Origin: Antitrichia curtipendula
Lineage: Eukaryota; Streptophyta; Bryopsida; Hypnales; Leucodontaceae
DNA: 64,000 bases
NCBI GenBank assembly: GCA_951230915.1
Contig: OX579635.1
Span: forward strand, 23,994,001 to 24,058,000
Reading direction: 5' to 3'
Numbering within the stretch: position 1 is the first letter of the stretch; every line of letters starts with the position of its first letter. Made by a program: the position numbers and the translations under genes. The notes below the pieces were generated by a model. The model worked only from the letters and a program-made list of their open reading frames with translations, was not told the DNA's origin and searched no databases. Below, in pieces: positions 1-12,096 of this stretch.

Positions 1-577
1 ACTTGAAAATTTTATCACAAATATTAGACATGTGATTTCATCTTTGAAAATTAAAACCAAAAAATTCTCTTATAAATAGAGAAAAAATAGTAGATTCATA
101 GTGGAACTTTCAAATTTGCCTACAATGTCATAGGCTCCATCCATTAAGGGTTAAAGGAATTCACATTAACAATACAATTAAAAGAGGTTTGACACGCCTT
201 TATTGATATTCTCATTATATGCTACAATGTTCTCACTAGCCACATGATTCATATCATGTATCCAAAGAAGTAAGATTGGAAAAATAAAAAACTTTCCATC
301 CCAACTACATCTTTGCCCCATGCCTATATTACACACTCAAGGCCCATCCAGCTCCGTAGTGGTTGACATGAAACTAAAAATGATACATGCCCTCAAATAT
401 TTGATGGCCCCAAAACAAATACTTCCAATATATTTGTTGACCTCTGCTAAAGGTGGCTCTCAATGCCTATATCCATGTGAACCGCCCGCAACATACTCTT
501 GATTCATGTTGTGAAAAACCTATCTTACTCTATTTTTTAACAAATTTTGTATGCAAAGTGAGGAGTTAACCATCCAA
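1..577. other. Downstream flank of the ERD4-like gene
   Basis: AT-rich sequence after the ERD4-like stop codon, which on the minus strand is its 3' flank and probably 3' UTR. I see no supported gene. The motif AAGGGTTAAAGG near 147 resembles one end of the TTAA-bounded elements found elsewhere in the window, but no partner end was found. Confidence 0.5.
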
Positions 578-3500
578 TCAAAGGGCGTATAAATCCTCAG
601 TACTAGATTGAAGACCCGAGTTGGACCTCGACATTGACAAAGAGCCAACACTGGATCGAGCATCTTCAAACTTCTCCTCACTCTCATATGCAATTTCTTC
701 TTCGTTGATGAGGCACTCGGGGGTGTAAGCTTCCACAATTTTGCGCATTTGAGGGGATTCTTTTACATCTTCACTCGCAATGGCAAGCGAGGTCACGTTG
801 AAGGAAGGGTAGTAGTTCAACTTGCACATGGAAGAAAAGAAGATGGTGAAGAGGGGCAAGATGATGACCAAGACTGCATACGGGAACTTTTTGATACCAA
901 AGTAGCCCATCATTGTGATTTGTCCTATGAAGAGTGCGGCAAGGATGCGGGAATGGATGTGGGGCCACATGCGTCCTCCACTCTCAAAATCCGGGACATA
1001 TACTTTCAACGCCTGCAAAAGTATGTCAAATTGTAAAATCATAACATTATTGACTACTTCTAAAGTCTCCCGCATTAAAATTCTTTGTGATTACAAAGAG
1101 ATATTTCATTTTCATGAGGTGTCATAGAAAGTTCAAAGAAGAAAAATCTTTGGATTATAGAATGTTGCAACTCCTAAACTTCCTAAAAATCATCTTCTAA
1201 AACACTCTACTTGCACCCTTCAAGATGACACATTTGTAATCCCATATGCCATTTTCAATCTTCAATATCTTACTACATTTTTCTTTTAAGTTCTATTTAG
1301 TCGATTGTTCTATTATCTTTTTAAATATTCTGTTTGCTATTCCTAAAGGTTTAGTCATTGTTTCTTTGCAAGTTGATGGTTCTCCATGCTACTCAAATTT
1401 TTTATGAAAGAGGGGTGTAAAGACATCCAAACAAATAATTAGATTTTTATACATTAGATTCTTGAAAAACTAGTAGAACATTGAACTAGTGAAGATTGGT
1501 TTCCAAGGGTATTTCAAACAAAAATATATTCGATTTAAGGAATGAAAGAGGGTTGCTTCTAACCTGATTGCGGAGGACAACATAGCCAATGCCAAAGTAA
1601 AGAAGAGCAAACAGGAGAATCATGGGAGCAATGACACAGTAGGCCATGGAGATCATCAAAATGAGAATGTCATTGGGAAGCAATGTTTGGTATTCAAACA
1701 TCCCAGGTGCCCATGCCTCCTCCAACTCCTTTTCTGTTTTGCATAGAAACTTTTTCTTCAAATGGTACACTACCAGTGGCACCAAGCGCGACAATTCCAA
1801 TCCATAGCCAACAAAAAACCTACCAAAAACATCCCCCAAAAATTAAATTAACTTGAAAATCATCATTATACTAATCTACATGCAAGTTAACCATTAATGC
1901 ACTCAACGGCCCAAATTGGGTCTTGTAAATTATTTTAGCCACTTTGAGTAGGTCCTATAGGTCAAAATCTTTTTATTCAATTCCAATTATTCATTGACAT
2001 CCAATGCTCTTAACTGATTCCAGTGATTATAAAATTTGGCCTCATTTAAATTATATATTTCACAATGCGAATCATCAAAATGGTCATGAATCCACAATCT
2101 TGTAGAGCTTAGAAGATCTCAAGAAGTAATAAAAGAAATGTACAAACTGAATAGCAACAATTTCATATTTTTTAAGCAAATTTTGAGTAGGTCATATATA
2201 GACTTTCTATTCTTCAATTTATTTATTACCTCACAACATATGCAAATTGTGATCCTGGTGGTATGAAATCGACCCCATCTCAATCTTATTTTTCACATTC
2301 GAAACTGGTCATTTGAATCTTAGATCCTTGAGAAGTACGCCCAAACCCTAAAACCCTAGAACCCTAAAAACCTCACGGCGTGAGAGAAGAGAGGTGACTT
2401 ACTGTAGAGCGACGTAGGTGATGAAATAGGCTGCCACAGGCGGCAGCTTGGTCCCAAACAGCGTCACCACACTGCTCACGGAGAAGTTTTTGGAGTTGAG
2501 GAGCTCTTTGAATCCTTCCAGCGAGGAGAAGATGGTCCCAAACAGAGTGACCCCAAGGAACACATTGAAGATGATGAAGTAGAAGTACTTGCCCGATGCT
2601 CCGCGCACCAAATGGCTTTGGGAAGGGATGCCTTCCATGCGCGACAAGGCCATCAACATGGATGGCAGCAGACTCAGGAAGACGATAAGCGCAACCTGTG
2701 GCAAGTAGGCCTACAAAAACGAGAGAAACAAAAACAGAAACACACATTAAAAAACAAATCCATCGCACATCAGATGATTCTCTCACACAAAAAACGATTC
2801 TAGAAAAATTCATCTTGAGCACTGTCTGAAATGAGTTAGCACGCCATGACAAGGAACCCTCGACACCTTGTGATTCCAAAGTCGTGAGCTCAATTTGAAG
2901 GAAGTGGAGAGCTAATCTTCAAGCCAATGAGCCAATCTTCACACACGCACAATGGAGGTTTAGGGTTTCTTTTCTTGCTCACCTGGAGAACTGTGTTGAT
3001 GGGACCGAAGTTGACAATGGCTTTGAGGAAGGGCAGTATCTTGGTGAGGTTGTCCAGAGTGGTGAAAGACGAAATGAGCGCAATCGGAATCATATAAAAC
3101 AACACGGTCATGAACACTGCGAAGTAGACAAGCCCTTGACGAACCATTCTTTGGTAAACAGGCTTGGCCAGGTTCTTCCACACAACTTCGCGAGGCTCCG
3201 GCGCGGGATACACTTGCCATTCCATGGCGTAGGGAGCGTGAACCGCCTGCGGATTTCATTCCGAAACCACAATTGATTAATACAAAATAACTGCCATGCT
3301 GTATGCAGACTGATACCATACGTGATCACATTTATAAAAATGGGGGTGTTTCCAAAGAGCCAAAGCTGTGACAATCAGACACTCAACTACCCCAAGCTCT
3401 CAAAACCAGGATTGGTAGAGACCTGAGGTTTAAGTTGACCAATTGAAATTGGGTTCATCTCATTAAAATTAGTAATTTAAACAAATTTGAGGTCATTTGG

Positions 3501-6500
3501 TTTCAAGTGACTTTAGAGTAGCAATATACAACGTTCCTGCTTTCGAACTTAACAGTAATTTGAACTAATATCAGTGTAAGTTCCATCTGAGAGGTTCCAG
3601 TTCCAGTACACAGAGCTTCGAAACGCATGGTACCCCAAATGGAAAAAAAATGAAAAAATCTGAACCTGAAATATAGCAAGTGATAGATCTGGTCTACATG
3701 AGTAAAAACATTTGTCACTTTTTATACTGACGGAGGCATGATGACTCTTTAGACATATCTGTACTTCGGTGAGTTCGTTTCTTCACTGGAATAGAAAGAC
3801 TATTTAAACATAACGACACTTCGGTGAGTTCATTTCTTCACAGGGAATGAAAACTATTTACACATTGCTGCACTTCGGAGAAAGAAGACTTCCCGTTGTA
3901 CCCAATTTAGTGACAACCGGTTTTACACCATTCCCTAAATCATTCATTCATCCATTCGACCATTCATCCATACGTTCATCCATCTTACCCATGGTCAGTA
4001 ACCATTTTGTCCGTACTCACAGTTGAGGAGCTCGATTCGTACCTGCGCGGCTTCCGCAGCCGCTCTCCGAGTATTGAAGAACACAAACGCTGCCGGCAGT
4101 TGCTCCTCCTTCAGTGTCCTCTGCTGCTCGGCCGCCAGCGCGCGTGACAGTTTCTTCACCTACAGTCAAAAATTTCGTTGAATTGGCACGATTCCAGCGT
4201 CAAACATTGTGACATCGATCTACTGTAGTTTTTGCAGAATGATTTGTCACGAAACTTGTCACAATTGCATCTGTTCACGCGGATGGTCACCATTCCCCAT
4301 GCACGAGCTTGTTGCTACAAATTTTGGTGCTGCAAATTTTGCAATGGGCTGTACTGGTATATGTACATAAAGAACATCTCAAATCTAGGACGAGTACGGA
4401 TTTCTGTTTCTGAGCGTGCGTTCTGAAAGGTGCCAAAGTAATGGAACACCGCGAACTCAACAAAATGGACGTTACCTGCTCTGCGTAGAAGTTGATGGAG
4501 TCCACTTTGTGGCCACACAAGCCTAGGAACTGAATGTGGTGCAGCGGACGAGTGCCTTCAGGCTTGGCATTCGTCTTGGACTCCTCGTACACGGCTTCCG
4601 CGCGCTCCAGATTCTTCTTGGCCCTTTGGTACTTGGTCCACACTCTCATCACCTGCTCAAACCAGGTTGGACTCAGAACGGGTACGCACGAGGTCTCACC
4701 ACGACAAACAAGTACCGGTTTTGGAAACACACACCACGTACCCAACCATTGAAACAAAAACACAACTTTTTTCCTTGAGAAACAGAAGAACACACAGAAT
4801 TTAGGTTAACTGGAAGAGCCAAAGAAATGCCAATATCGTTACATTGGCAGTATTCCAACACTTGGGTTCAGGTTTCAGGACATGCCGGTTGAAACACAAA
4901 TCCATAACTATCCTAGTTCAGGGTCTGAAATTAGAGCTTTATGAATATCTATGTCACACTTTTTTGGAGCCTGAAATTGCGCCAATTTAACAAATTTATA
5001 TGGCCAATAATATTAAAATAATGCATTAAAATAGCATTAAATCTTGACCAATCTAAATTTTAAATCGAAGAACATCAAAACATAAAGAATTATGGACAAT
5101 TTTTTTAAAATGGCGGTATTTCAAGTGCCACTTTGACGGTGTGCCATTTCCATCATTTAGGATTGGTATAGATTTCAGAACAGGCGTTTTGAACCATCAA
5201 GGACAGGTATAGGTTTAGAACGGCCATTTTGAACTGTTTTCATGCCATTTTAAAATAATATCGCCATTTTTATGAAATTGTCTATTGAATACATTCATTA
5301 CAAGTGCTAAAATATTGAACTTGAGAAGAACAAAGTAACCCATTGTATTTTCCTTCAATCTCCATCCTCCATCCTTGGGGGGGGACACTTAGAGTATCCA
5401 TTACAAACCACGTGCGAACAAAACTTTGGACCCCTATATACTTTTTGAATTTTAAACTATAAATAAATAAAATAAAATATGAATAGATTTTTCTACTTTG
5501 AAAATTTATATTTTGAATTATTTTTATTTTTATTTGTTAATAATAATTAGTTACAAATTTTTCAAGTAAAAAGATACATTGTAGAATTAAAAAATAACTT
5601 TCACACCCCTATATAATATAAGAAAAAAATTATTTTAAAAATGAACAAAAAATTCCTAAAAATAACTCTCTATTGAAAGCTCATTTTGAGTTGAATATTG
5701 ATTCAATGGTCATCTAAATGTATTCTCTATAATTATTTGAATTGAAAGACATGCCATTTTAGTTCATTTTCAACCTCTTCTAGAAATCATTTCATATTTT
5801 ATTTGAGTTGGAAATTTTGACAATAGAAACCTATAGTCATTCTAAACAGCGCTCAAAATTTTAGGCTGAAATTATAGTTTATTAGAAATCACTTGTTCAC
5901 ACGTGGTTTGTTGTAGTAGAACTAAGTGCACCCCCCAAGCCTCCATCATGATCATCAATTTCATGATATTGACAAACATTTGAGGCAATATTTATTGTAC
6001 GCAAAGCTCTAAAATTAGGAAAATTATAGATTAACTTTTTCAGACCGCACCTCCTGAAAGTACCAAAATCGTGAAATATCGCCAATTCAACGAAATTGAT
6101 GTTCTTACAGTGGGGGGTATTTATCCCTCTCAAAATTAACAAGATATCCCATAAGTGTAACTGAAACCTAAAAAAGACAATTTTATGAGATAGAATCATG
6201 TTATCTACATCCAATCCCTGGTTGCCACTTCTATTTTTGTTTTAAGCCGTGGGCTTCATTGAAGTTTAAGAAAAAAAATTCTAAAACCTGTTCACACACA
6301 AAAAAAAGAAAAAAGAAAAAAAAAAAAAAAATTGTTTTTGGGTACTGCTGAGGCTGGTCTTCCTAACACGATTGAAACTTTTTGAATACAAACTCAGTGA
6401 AAGTGCAAACAAAATTTTGAAGCTGGAGATGGAGGTTGTTTGTAAATCAGTAAATTTCTTTGTTCCGATTGATTTGTACCTTGTTGAGGTTGGTGACGAT

Positions 6501-8919
6501 GACGCAGGTTTCGTACGTGTCCGGATGGAGCTTTTTGAAGAAGATGTTGACTTGCTCCCGCCTGGTCATGCGACTGGGACGCGCTGGAATGTCTCTCACC
6601 AGGCAAGCAAATTGCTGGGGCCTGGCTTTCTCATGCGCTTGCTCCTTGCCTCGCAGGTGGATCATCTTCTTGTAATGTTTCACCAGCACGTAGTAGGTCA
6701 CCACGGACACCCAGTACGTGCCCAACAGAAACGCCCACAGCTTCTTGGTGCCCTCCTGGTGGAGTGCTCAACACACACGTCAGAGAGAGAAATGGGAGTC
6801 AGTTGGTGAGTGAGTGTGAGCAGCACATTCAGAAAAGAAAAAGAAAAAAAATAGTCTCAAGTGTTTAAATGACAATTCTGTTATGGATTTTCGGAATTTC
6901 AGTCGTTAAATTGATGCAGTTCCTGCCCCCCCCAAAAGTTGTGACATACATCTACACAGAGCTTCAAAAACAAAAGGTCATACTAGATGTGCGGGGAACT
7001 TGACGTTATCATAACATTGGCATTTTCCGAGATTCAGTTTTGACTCAGATTCAATTTTGTTTAGTTGACAAGATTTTGGGCTATTGCGAAATTGACGTTC
7101 TTGAAACGATCAATCTATAACAGTTCTAGTTTCAAGAATTTTATGCAGTCACACATTTGGCGCTCTGAAATTCTACAGCAAAATAACGAAATTAGCGTAC
7201 GTTCTTTAAAGGTGAACTCCAATCCACGTCCTTTTGTTTCCGAATAACGAGACGAAACCACTTTCATTCATTCTGACTCAAAAACCACATCGTTGGACAT
7301 CTCTTTTTATTTTGTCTGTCCTCCCTAAACCCACTTGGTAGAGGACTGCCACTTTGGCAATGAAACTGGCTTCATCTGATTAAAAAGATCAGATAGATCA
7401 TTTACTATATATTAGAGGATTGTACTACTATATTGGAATTCTTAACATGTAACGACCAAACTAATTTTCAATAATTTTTTAAGAAAAGGGCATCGTTACT
7501 ACTGATTGAGATACAACACAACTACACTCATTTCTCTTTAGTTGCACCGCCTCATCTGCACAAACTGACTCTCGTCACGTGTGCATACAACTTGAAATTG
7601 GCTTCATCTAATTAAAAAGTTCATACAACTTGCAACGTCTAATTACATGTGCACACAACCTGATAAATTCTTAAAATATATAATCGAGAATGTGCAATTA
7701 CAGAGAGCGAGATTAGATAGATAGGGTGGAGTGTAACAAAAAGGAAGTCATGAACTTCAAGTAGAGTAAGACAGTATCTACCCATACCTAGAAATAAGGA
7801 CCCCAGTGTAAGTACTGACCTCAACATTGCCCATGGCGAGATCGTCGAAGCCTTCGTAAGTCTGATTGGGATCCAGCTTGAATGCATTTTCATTATTACG
7901 GCTACTCGCTGCCAGAGGGATGAGAACCGGAACACAAAAGAGCGCCGAATACCCGAAAATCTCCAACACTGTTGGTTTCTCACACATACAACCGAATGAC
8001 CCAAATCAGCCTCCGTCAATTAAAACCTCAAGCCAAATGAGGTGGATTACGGTATTGTTGCAATTTGAAAAATCTTAGACGTGAATACAGAGACGCCCCC
8101 CAAGCACCTGCCTAGCTGCTGAAATGGAATTCCTAAAATGGAATTCGGTTTACTTTTTCTACCGAATTTATGCAAGCATCTGCCCATAAGGATCCAAACT
8201 GGCAGCCTCTTCTATTTTCCACGCAAACCATCAAAGGATCACATAGTCTAAATAGTGCAATTGACGACTGGACAACAATAGTCACAATACTATTCAACAT
8301 TGCTTGCAAGGCTCTAGTACGTGTAGTTTGCCTTTGCCTTGAGATTCTCTTGATTCTCCAGTTCGAAACCAATGGGCTGACACTGACTGTCAGTTTGAAG
8401 AGAAGACGTACGTGTTTCAAACATCAAGCTACTTTCAGTTCGAATGCATCAGATCTAGACATCTAACGGTAACAAAGTTTTCCAGCCTTCTGAAGCCCTG
8501 CCTTCAAACTGTCAACGGTGAAGAGAAACGAAAAATGGAAACCTGCGTTGCTTCTCACAAGAAAAAACGATACACAAACTTTGTATTTCCGTGCTCCAAC
8601 TTTGCATTTTCATGCTCACTGGTGTGACAATGGCGTGCCCGCACTCACCGCACACGAAGAAGTTGAGGTAGATGGCAGCGTCCAAGCCCGCAATCCGCAC
8701 CAGTTGGTCTTGCGGCGTCATCACCGCCTCCCGAATCCACGTGAACGGATTGCGCGTCCTCGCGGACGGGGACGGCCCGAGGTCCGCCAGCATTCGCGAC
8801 GAGTAGTAGATGTTGTAATTGATCTTCCATTTCGACAAAATACCGAACGCGAAAACCAGTCCACAGAAGATGCCGAACGAAGTCAGCAGCGACGTGACGA
8901 ACGCGCTCGTGGCCGTCAT
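578..8919 (-). CDS. ERD4: ERD4/CSC1-like (OSCA-family) osmosensitive cation channel, complete, 9 exons
   Basis: Coding exons (minus): 8919-8649, 7968-7820, 6755-6480, 4652-4476, 4159-4043, 3246-2983, 2710-2403, 1819-1564, 1012-578. They join in frame with GT-AG introns of 272-1827 bp and give 750 aa (Arabidopsis ERD4 is about 724). Start ATG at 8919 opens a hydrophobic segment (residues 1-28) as in the family. Order: N-terminal membrane segments (about 1-165), a charged cytosolic domain with RDIPARP, PEGTRP and VDSINFYAEQ motifs (about 185-365), then the multi-helix pore region with FYMIPIALISSFTTLDNL, SGKYFYF, GYGLELSR and VYVPDFESGGRMWPH. The C-tail is acidic and serine-rich. Members are hyperosmolality or stretch-gated cation channels of plasma membrane or endomembranes; ERD4 itself is known as a dehydration-induced protein. 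The ERD4 assignment over other CSC1 clades rests on remembered motif similarity. I see no broken exon. Intron 3 holds a MITE at 5374-5939. Confidence 0.93.
3744..3890. repeat. Short tandem repeat in ERD4-like intron 5, about 54-bp unit
   Basis: Units begin at 3744, 3799 and 3852. The first two carry CTTCGGTGAGTTC followed by TTTCTTCAC; the third is cut short after CACTTCGG. It lies inside the intron between the exons at 4159-4043 and 3246-2983. Confidence 0.7.
5374..5939. mobile_element. 566-bp MITE with 8-bp target duplication in ERD4-like intron 3 (hAT-like)
   Basis: The ends are inverted: left CTTGGGGGGGGACACTTAG, and the right end read in reverse CTTGGGGGGTGCACTTAG. A second inverted match, ACAAACCACGTG, lies further in. 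The flanks carry identical CCTCCATC at 5366-5373 and 5940-5947, an 8-bp target duplication. There is no transposase frame and the interior is AT-rich, so this is non-autonomous. An 8-bp duplication fits the hAT, P or Merlin groups; hAT is the usual choice in plants. About 430 bp of the same element recurs at 22205-22639. Confidence 0.88.
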
Positions 8920-10600
8920 AGTGACCGCGCCTCACCCCTCTCACACTCAAAACCCGAAAATCCCCGCAACCACGTCGACGACACTAGCTATCCCACAACC
9001 AGGCCGCACATTGTTGCCGCAACCGCAAACTCGCAAACACCCACAAAACTACTCGCCACCAGTCGCTAAAGTTTCGATCACGGGTTAAAGGGGGCGGTTA
9101 CGGAGTCTCCCCGTGACCACCTGAATGTGCAGCTCGAAAGCTCGCGTTCCTCGCAAAGCACGCACACGCCAAGGTGGTAACGGTGGCGTCCATCTTGACA
9201 ATCTCTCGGAACGTTCAACAACGATCTTGGATGACGCTAAGTACTACCAGCAGGTTTGCGGCTCTCGATACAATGCGACCTTCACTACTTGCACCCTGGC
9301 CACTCTAACCCTCAGAAGCGATCGACGGTGACAGTCGCCGAGTGCTCGCGGTTTGACCTTGGTAACGGCATATCAAGGTCCACTATTGAGGCACTTCCTG
9401 ATGAGCCGGGCTCTTGAACACCATCATTAGCTAGTCTGCAATATCAGGAGCTTTCATTTTCGCATCACCCGGTGTGTTCCAGTCCAAACGTCAAACCATA
9501 AATGTTCTGACGTGGTACCATCACTGGACCGACTCTGAACCTCTCCACATGAATCAGAAGAAGAAGAAAACCTCACAGTTCCAAACCAGACTGGTTGGCT
9601 CTCTCCCTGCGAACTTACCCCACATGAGCCTACCGAACTTAAAACATCACGACCTCCATTCCCAGGTATGACAAACGATTCGTATCCCACAGTCTCACCA
9701 CAAGCTAGCTATATATCCCAGAACTTAAATTCCGTCACTACAAGCCACACGGAACAATTATGAGGCCGGGCCACGCCTAGAATTTTGGCAAGACTCGGAG
9801 CTACGTTAGCTGTGCTCATTCTCGGTATCCCCACAGACAAATCCAAAATATGAAAACGAATATACACCAACCAACCCACGACAAGAAGTAAAGTTATTAT
9901 GCCGACGGGATGGGCCTTGAGGCAACGCGAAAACCCCGAGCAACAGCGCAGGCGTCATCATCATGCCCGCAAGAAGCGCTCTCAGAATCTTAAGCGCAAG
10001 GATCGAGAGAGCCCGGCGTACTGTGTACCCTAATGAGTTTATTAGTCTCAGAGTCTGGAGGAGCTTGGGTTTTCCGGACGGTTTGTTTGTTCGTATGTAT
10101 GCTGCTCAGCCGGCACTGGTACCGGACTACCGGCTCATCGTATCTCATCTCGTAAACTTAGCAGCCATAGCTTGGCTTGGCTTGTAGCTCCGGAAAGAAG
10201 GACCACTTTTCTTCTTCTTCTGTTTTTTTCCTTTTGGTGGGACACCGGGGGGGAGGACCTTTTCAACAGACAGCTTTTGGTGCTGCTTGCACACACACAC
10301 ACTGCTCGTGAGTGACCTGCTCTATCTCGTCGCCGTGGTCGTCTCGGACGACGCGCACGTCCTGTTGGCTGCCATGTGCGCCAGGAGACTCATCACCAGT
10401 ACACTGTGCAAGCCAGCCTTTCTTTTTGCATTTTCTCCGGAGCGGATCCCAAAATTTAGTAGATGATGAGGCGAGGAATTTCTGGCACATTTTGCGTACG
10501 GTGGGCGCACCTGTCCGGACATCGACACTGATGATAATAATAAGAATAATAACTGAGCTTAGTCTCTGTTATTAAACATTTAAATTGTTATTTTTTTTTA
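8920..10600 (-). promoter_or_regulatory. GC-richer region upstream of the ERD4-like start, probable promoter and 5' UTR
   Basis: The 1.7 kb ahead of the ERD4-like ATG is clearly more GC-rich than the surrounding DNA. Short frames occur on both strands but none shows family similarity. It most likely holds the promoter and 5' leader. I could not place a TATA box or transcription start with any confidence, and an upstream non-coding exon is possible. Confidence 0.35.
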
Positions 10601-11804
10601 AAGATCTTATTAGCATGTGAAGGAGCATTCCAACGCAATTTAGCTTGCTTTATTTGGACACCGGAGGAATGAGTTATGAATTTTCAAAGTATTGTTTGTG
10701 GATTGTACCAACAACCAAGATCGTCAATTTTGTTAAATTGGCATATGAAAACCGCCACTTTGTCTGAACATCTAGGATAGGTGTAGATGTAAACCCGCCA
10801 AAGTTCTCGAATGCTGCCATTTTAATGAAATCTGCCTTGAAGGCAAAAAATTCTAGTAGACTTTCATGTTTTGATGGTGTACACCTTGTGTAATCAACAT
10901 CCAGGGGAATTGTTGACACTTTTGGGTTCAAATGTTGGTGTCGCAAGTTGGGCAATGTTTGTTGATATGGAGGTACGTACTAGTTTTTGTGTTATTACTG
11001 GGTAGCTACAATATAATTTATGTTGATTTACTAGAAAGCTTCAACAAAGTTGGTGTAAGAGGCCATTGAATAGAAGGTAACCAAACCTATTACCAACCCT
11101 TAAAAGAAATTCACCTTCTTCTATTATCAATAGTCATATATATGATTAATTTGTATTGATCAAGCTTTGGGAGGTGAATTGAGTGGAAAAAACAATTTAT
11201 TTTAAAATGGCATTTTTTGCATTTTTCTATGAATATTTGAAGTGAAAGCTTGGAAGGGTAGTAGGTACCTAATAGTGTTCCTAGACATGCACTAAATCCA
11301 TTCTTTAAAAAAAAAGAATCTAAGGGATGAGAATCCATCAATATTTCAAAAGGTGAATGGGCTTCACTTGAATTGGTTTTTAAACAAGTTGTTGGTTTGG
11401 AGTAAAAAGGTAAGATTCATGAATGGTGAGGGTTTTGAAAATAGAGCTCATGATGTGATTAAGGGTTGAAAGTTTTTTAAACTTATCCAAAAAAATGTAG
11501 CTCCAAAATCTATTTTCTATCCCACTTTAATTTTTCACCAAAATTGTTGGAAATGTAGTTTCTATGACACTATAAAGGCAAAATCTTGAATGCTTCAAAT
11601 ACACCATTTGTGAACTATTCCTATTAAACTTCTCTAGATATCAGCCTAATACAATTTTTATGTTTGAATTCAAAAAAGAAACTATTTTTTTCTCCATTTT
11701 TTTCTCATTGCCCTAAAAAGTGAACATTTTTTGCTTGCTATGTGCCTTGGTTCTTTAGGGGTTAAAGGTTAGAATTGTCAAAATCTTCTTGTAGGTTTGC
11801 TAGT
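10601..11804. other. AT-rich intergenic DNA with decayed repeats
   Basis: No gene seen. The stretch at about 10700-10830 shares short phrases with ERD4-like introns around 4960-5290 (for example AGGATAGGTGTAGATGT versus AGGATTGGTATAGATTT), so it is probably a shared degenerate repeat. An element end of the type CTTTAGGGGTTAA lies at about 11754-11766 without an obvious partner. Confidence 0.4.
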
Positions 11805-12096
11805 AAGGTGGACCCTTCCAAAATGCACCACTAATCCTAAACCACCATCTTCACTTTCTATACCTCTCCAAAATCAATTATATACCTGACTATATGGAAA
11901 AAGCTAGTTTAGAACCAAGCTTTGTTCCTTCCTAACTTTTGCATACAATATCCAAATGTCGCAATCTTGGTGCTTTAGAACCTCCCCTTTCCCTTGCCAA
12001 CAAGAAAATCAACAAAAATTTGACAATTCTAGTAATAGTAACTAGGCCCAATAGTAAAAAAAAAGTGGCGGTTCTCACTGTGGGTACCCACACCTT
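11805..12096. mobile_element. R2 repeat family, copy 1 (about 292 bp, inverted ends)
   Basis: It begins AAGGTGGACCC and ends GGGTACCCACACCTT, so the ends are inverted versions of AAGGTGKG. The interior phrase TAACTTTTGCATACAATATC also appears, diverged, in copies at 15633-16358, 24240-26345 and near 63780. This uninterrupted copy shows what copy 2 looked like before its insertions. No coding capacity. Confidence 0.75.

Noticed and set aside
6372..6809. 145-codon plus-strand open frame
   Set aside because: It is antisense to the ERD4-like exon at 6755-6480, whose minus-strand translation matches the family and joins the other exons in frame.
8518..9088. Long plus-strand frames over the ERD4-like start
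   Set aside because: They oppose exon 1 of the ERD4-like gene and run on into GC-rich upstream DNA; no family similarity.
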